Assembly (NCBI RefSeq): GCF_027595985.1
Contig: NC_073312.1
Location: 9,869,926-9,933,925, forward strand
DNA: 64,000 nt
DNA from: Sorex araneus
Lineage: Eukaryota > Chordata > Mammalia > Eulipotyphla > Soricidae
Reading direction: 5' to 3'
Part shown: piece by piece, positions 62,974 through 64,000 of the stretch
How the letters are laid out: the number at the start of each line of letters is the position of its first letter
How positions within the stretch are numbered: the first letter of the stretch is position 1
Notes under the pieces: model-generated
Told to the model about the DNA's origin: nothing
Database searches by the model: none
The model's input: only the letters and a program-made list of their open reading frames with translations
Program-made: the position numbers and the translations under genes

Positions 62974-64000
62974 TCCAGTCCCTGTTCTAATGGCGTTAGC
63001 TCATGTAGACCTCGATGCAAGCTTAAGACCACGGTGCTAATCTAACTCGATTTGACATGGGAGGAAACTGAAGCAGGGAGACCTTCTCTAGCTTGCTCAA
63101 GTTTGCACCTCTGTTCAACCCGGGCTTGACTTGAATTTATAATTCTCAGGGGCACAAACACCATCTTAGTGCTGTGCCGCGGGGGTTCCTCATACACACT
63201 TGACTGGCTCATTTGTCCCTGCCTGGGTTCCAAAATGCTGCTGTGAGACCCTCCCCTCCTTGTGACCCACTTCCCCAATCCTGACTTTCCCCAGCCCCAC
63301 CCCCTCAAAAAGGGGGCTCCTTCAATCTATTCAGTTACATTCTCCCACCCTGCAAAAAAAAAATCTGGAACATTCCAGAAAACCACTTTCATAGTACAAA
63401 CACTTTTTCCACAAATTCTGTTTGGTCAACAAATCCCTTCAAAGGGGTGTCATTTGAGATCTGTTTAAAAAAAAGAAAAATACTCATTATTTGGGACCTC
63501 ACTATTTCAATATTTGTGATCTTTTCCAGAGACCATACAGGGCTCCAGTATGAAGCGGTCAGCAAACTTTTCCTCGCCAGCAATTACAGATCCAGAGTGT
63601 CAACAAGATTGTAGAAGGTGTGTTTAAATCAAGTGTCTTCAAGTCTCCTCCAAGGTGACAGGCGCCCCCAGGAGAGTCTGGGGACTGCGAGACAAGAGCC
63701 CGATGGACGCTTACCCCTCCCACCACCGGCCCCCTCATGCTCGCTTTTGGATTCACCAACTCGGGTCCTCTTCTCTTCTTCCATGGCAGGACTGGATTCT
63801 GCTACTTGGCAGGGGAGCTCATTAGCGAGTGTCCCCTGTCAGCCTGGGGGACACTGAAGGTCAAGTCCAGGGACAGTGATAGCAGGAAAGGGCTCTGGAA
63901 GGAACTTCTTCTACCTGTCTGTCTTCTATCTGTCATTCTTCCCCCAGGAAAGTGTCACCTCACCTAAAAGTCTGTAGACCAGGGTAATAGCCCATTCCCA
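62974..64000. other. Unique DNA to the window end, no gene seen
   Basis: No repeat, gene or strong motif recognised. Confidence 0.4.

Overview
This window is mammalian nuclear DNA, most likely from a shrew (Sorex or a close relative). The clue is about thirty copies of one tRNA-derived SINE. Its head carries a pol III box A reading TAGCACAGCGGG and a box B reading GTTCGATTCC, and its body ends in GGTGTGACCCAAAAAGC plus an A-rich tail. I recognise this as the shrew SOR-type SINE. A second dispersed family, A-tailed and 5'-truncated, looks like the 3' end of shrew L1 elements. No bacterial, viral or plasmid signal is seen.

The only protein-coding gene I can support is the homeobox gene EMX2 on the minus strand. 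It has three coding exons at 24860-24452, 22480-22296 and 20092-19925, with consensus splice sites. They encode 253 residues, including an eh1-like motif, an alanine run, a YPWL hexapeptide and a complete homeodomain split by intron 2. A polyadenylation signal lies at 18563-18558, and the promoter region and 5' leader lie at about 24861-25640. From known synteny the right-hand part of the window should be the territory of the antisense lncRNA EMX2OS, but I cannot define its exons.

Layout: 1-12 kb is repeat-bearing intergenic DNA downstream of EMX2, with SINEs, L1 3' ends, long (ACACAT)n arrays and a (GGA)n tract. From 12 to 18.5 kb there are almost no SINEs, and the DNA alternates AT-rich blocks full of TAAT homeodomain cores with CpG-rich blocks. 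This includes a striking CRE + TATA + CpG-island junction at 13.2 kb. EMX2 fills 18.5-25.5 kb. From 25.5 to 36 kb the sequence is again almost SINE-free, with CpG-rich blocks at 25.5-26.1, 29.7-30.3 and 32.0-33.1 kb and further candidate regulatory elements. From 36 to 64 kb SINE and L1 density rises sharply, but several unique AT-rich blocks stand between the repeats (46.3, 49.1-49.6, 51.6-51.9, 53.5-53.8 kb).

This is the expected shape of a developmental-regulator locus: one small homeobox gene in a repeat-poor core surrounded by candidate enhancers, with an antisense lncRNA over the upstream side. Assignments of conserved elements are inferences from composition, motif content and absence of repeats, because no alignment could be run. 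I found no clear new enzymatic or defence system. The best leads are the cryptic CRE/TATA promoter 3' of EMX2, the cluster of three minimal upstream reading frames in the EMX2 leader, two TSD-flanked tandem dimers of the L1 3' end, and a perfect 20-bp inverted repeat beside a SINE.
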